Source: Ruminococcaceae bacterium UBA1767 (GTDB lineage Bacteria; Bacillota; Clostridia; Oscillospirales; Acutalibacteraceae). Taken from it: a stretch of 6,581 bases of DNA. How positions within the stretch are numbered: position 1 is the stretch's first letter; every line of letters starts with the position of its first letter. Below are positions 5,641 to 6,581 of this stretch, piece by piece. Location of the stretch: contig DCGX01000054.1 of the NCBI GenBank assembly GCA_002315505.1, positions 1 through 6,581 of the forward strand, in the 5' to 3' direction. Made by a program: the position numbers and the translations under genes. The notes below the pieces were generated by a model. It did no database searches, was not told the origin of the DNA, and was given only the letters and a program-made list of their open reading frames with translations.

Positions 5641-5686
5641 AACAACACCGTTTCATTTAGCTTGAAGCGGTGTTGTTTTTATTTTT
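5641..5686 (+). terminator. Strong rho-independent terminator, plus strand
   Basis: AACAACACCG (5641-5650) pairs with CGGTGTTGTT (5668-5677). The stem continues with TTTCA/TGAAG, including one G-T pair, for 15 bp around a seven-base loop. It is followed by TTTATTTTT (5678-5686). It is plus-oriented; the minus side has no T-tract. It most likely ends the yhaM-prmA-SGNH operon, though it is 315 nt past the SGNH stop with the 147-bp element in between. An unseen small RNA gene in 5541-5640 is the alternative. Confidence 0.88.
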
Positions 5687-5693
5687 GCCATAG

Positions 5694-5715
5694 AAAAAGT
5701 CACCCTAAGGGTGAC
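5694..5715 (-). terminator. Terminator-like hairpin in the 296-bp element end, minus strand
   Basis: On the minus strand, GTCACCC-TTA-GGGTGAC is a perfect 7-bp stem (5699-5715) followed directly by TTTTT (5694-5698). It lies at the far end of the 296-bp element, about 280 nt past the thiN stop, and could end the thiN transcript. It is formed by the left inverted end of the element folding on itself. Confidence 0.55.
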
Positions 5716-5991
5716 ACAAGAAATCCGAACTACGCCTTAAAGCGGTCTTTTTCCCGTTTATCGACGTCATCGTCATTGTAAGGCGATAGCCTTACTGCTT
5801 CCTCTTCCTTGCTAAACGAAAAAAATTCTCGATTTAAGGTCGAAGATTTTATTTTGTTTCAGAGTGGGAAGATGTTAGGCAGACGAGTGAGGAATACTGT
5901 TTGTATTCCGATTGAGGATAACGCAACAGATTCCTGCTATGAAGCAAAATAAAACGAGGTCGGATATCTTGTGTCACCCTAAAGTGACTTT
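5696..5991. repeat. 296-bp structured inverted-repeat element
   Basis: The ends, 5696-5728 and 5960-5991, are inverted repeats matching at 29 of 33 aligned positions (three mismatches, one gap). Inside are nested pairings: CCTTAAA (5735-5741) with TTTAAGG (5833-5839); CGTTTA (5755-5760) with TAAACG (5813-5818); GTAAGGC-GATA-GCCTTAC (5778-5795); arms 5847-5876 and 5925-5954, matching at 24 of 30, including a perfect 10-bp TTTTATTTTG/CAAAATAAAA; and GGAATAC-TGTTT-GTATTCC (5891-5909) at the tip. The whole folds as a closing stem with two long arms. No protein is encoded, and no clear target-site duplication is seen. The right end begins 2 nt past the thiN stop. It may be a non-autonomous mobile element or a structured RNA gene. 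Confidence 0.78.
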
Positions 5992-5993
5992 AA

Positions 5994-6581
5994 TTAACTA
6001 TTCCATTTGATTAAAAGGCAACCTTTTTTAACACTTACGATTACCTCTTCACCGACAAATTTATTGCTCACTCCGAGCGGATAAAATGGTGAAAGTGTTG
6101 CGTTTTCGAGCAGATACTCCGCACCGATTTCACACACACCCTCGGCAATTCCGCCGAATGCAAACACCGAGAATTCATCGCCCGATTTGCCATTAAAGCT
6201 CATATGAGTATCTTTAATCACGACAAAATTTTCCCTATCACCGATTAAGAATCCCATTCCGCCGTGCTCGGCAATGTACCCGAGTGACTGAATATTTGCA
6301 ATGGTGTGGTCGGTTCTTTCGCCGCCGATACCGCCGTAAATATAGAAATATTTATAGCCCTTTTCAAATCCGTGCTTTATTGCAAGCATTGTGTCCGTGT
6401 CATCCTTCATAACGGGATGAACCTCAACATTGTCAAGCTCAGGCTTTTTCGTTGAATCAAAATCACCGATAACAATATCGGGCGTGATGCCAAACCTCAC
6501 GCAGTGCTTATATCCCCCGTCAGCCGCAATGACATAGTCATTTTCGGTCGGGAAAGGACGGTTGCTTTTCATTGTCGAAGC
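5994..6581 (-). CDS. thiN: Thiamine pyrophosphokinase (5' end outside window)
   Basis: The visible part encodes 195 residues of a thiamine pyrophosphokinase, which transfers pyrophosphate from ATP to thiamine to make the cofactor TPP in the cytoplasm. Numbered from the first in-window Met (ATG 6572), the motifs are VIAADGGYKHC (14-24), ITPDIVIGDFDS (29-40) with the metal-binding acidic cluster, DDTDTMLAIKHG (57-68), and YGGIGGERTDHTIANIQSL (79-97), all typical of the catalytic domain. The C-terminal half (about 105-190) is the thiamine-binding domain. The frame stays open to the window edge (Ala-Ser-Thr before that Met). Family members normally begin with a beta-strand ending in a GA-type turn just before this point, so I expect the true start about ten codons beyond the edge. 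In related genomes this gene often follows rsgA and rpe; that cannot be seen here. Confidence 0.93.
   Translation of the reverse strand, partial: ASTMKSNRPFPTENDYVIAADGGYKHCVRFGITPDIVIGDFDSTKKPELDNVEVHPVMKDDTDTMLAIKHGFEKGYKYFYIYGGIGGERTDHTIANIQSLGYIAEHGGMGFLIGDRENFVVIKDTHMSFNGKSGDEFSVFAFGGIAEGVCEIGAEYLLENATLSPFYPLGVSNKFVGEEVIVSVKKGCLLIKWNS

Noticed and set aside
5466..5648. A 60-aa minus-strand frame and a neighbouring 81-aa frame (5285-5530) across the repeat
   Set aside because: Both run through the 147-bp inverted-repeat element and its flanks, so the translations are by-products of the palindromes; no ribosome binding site or family resemblance.
5696..5991. TPP riboswitch associated with thiN
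   Set aside because: The structured region lies downstream of thiN, not upstream, and I do not see the conserved TPP riboswitch core (CUGAGA and the other conserved segments) on either strand.
5394..5991. CRISPR array or toxin-antitoxin locus in the long gap
   Set aside because: There are no regularly spaced direct repeats, only inverted ones, and no pair of small coding frames with ribosome binding sites.

Overview
The window looks like a chromosomal segment of a low-to-moderate GC Firmicute, most likely a gut-type member of Clostridia. The evidence is strong AAAGGAGG-type ribosome binding sites, AT-rich sigma-A style promoters, a Bacillus-type (GSI-alpha) glutamine synthetase, a YhaM-type exonuclease, and palindromic intergenic repeats of a style I associate with gut Clostridia. 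The lineage is inference; no marker here fixes genus or species. All but one of the larger genes are recognisable housekeeping families, and no phage, transposase, CRISPR or defence gene is visible.

Layout. Positions 1-24 hold the 5' end of a minus-strand tRNA, probably tRNA-Lys, with a good promoter at 53-81. At 111-565 on the minus strand lie an unrecognised 102-aa protein gene and one or more very small ORFs packed against it, just downstream of the glnA terminator (546-575). Next come glnA (583-1920) and yfbR (1982-2569), both minus strand. glnA has its own perfect-consensus promoter starting at the base next to the yfbR stop codon. A 123-bp divergent region (2570-2692) carries one promoter for yfbR and one for a plus-strand operon: yhaM-like exonuclease (2693-3673), prmA (3677-4603) and an SGNH/GDSL hydrolase (4603-5325). 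These three genes are 3 bp apart and overlapping by 1 bp, so they are probably co-transcribed.

The 668-bp gap at 5326-5993 is the most interesting part. It holds a small hairpin (5363-5385), a 147-bp element with 26-bp inverted ends (5394-5540), a strong plus-strand terminator (5641-5686) and a second, unrelated 296-bp element with about 33-bp inverted ends (5696-5991). The second element is predicted to fold into a multibranched structure. The window ends inside a minus-strand thiamine pyrophosphokinase gene (5994-6581, 5' end missing).

Functional themes. glnA supplies glutamine. YfbR dephosphorylates deoxynucleoside monophosphates. The YhaM-like protein trims RNA or DNA 3' ends. PrmA methylates ribosomal protein L11. 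The SGNH protein probably removes an acyl or acetyl group from an unknown substrate. Thiamine pyrophosphokinase makes the cofactor TPP. They do not form one pathway. I found no convincing new gene system; the best leads are the two structured intergenic elements and the tiny coupled ORFs after glnA.
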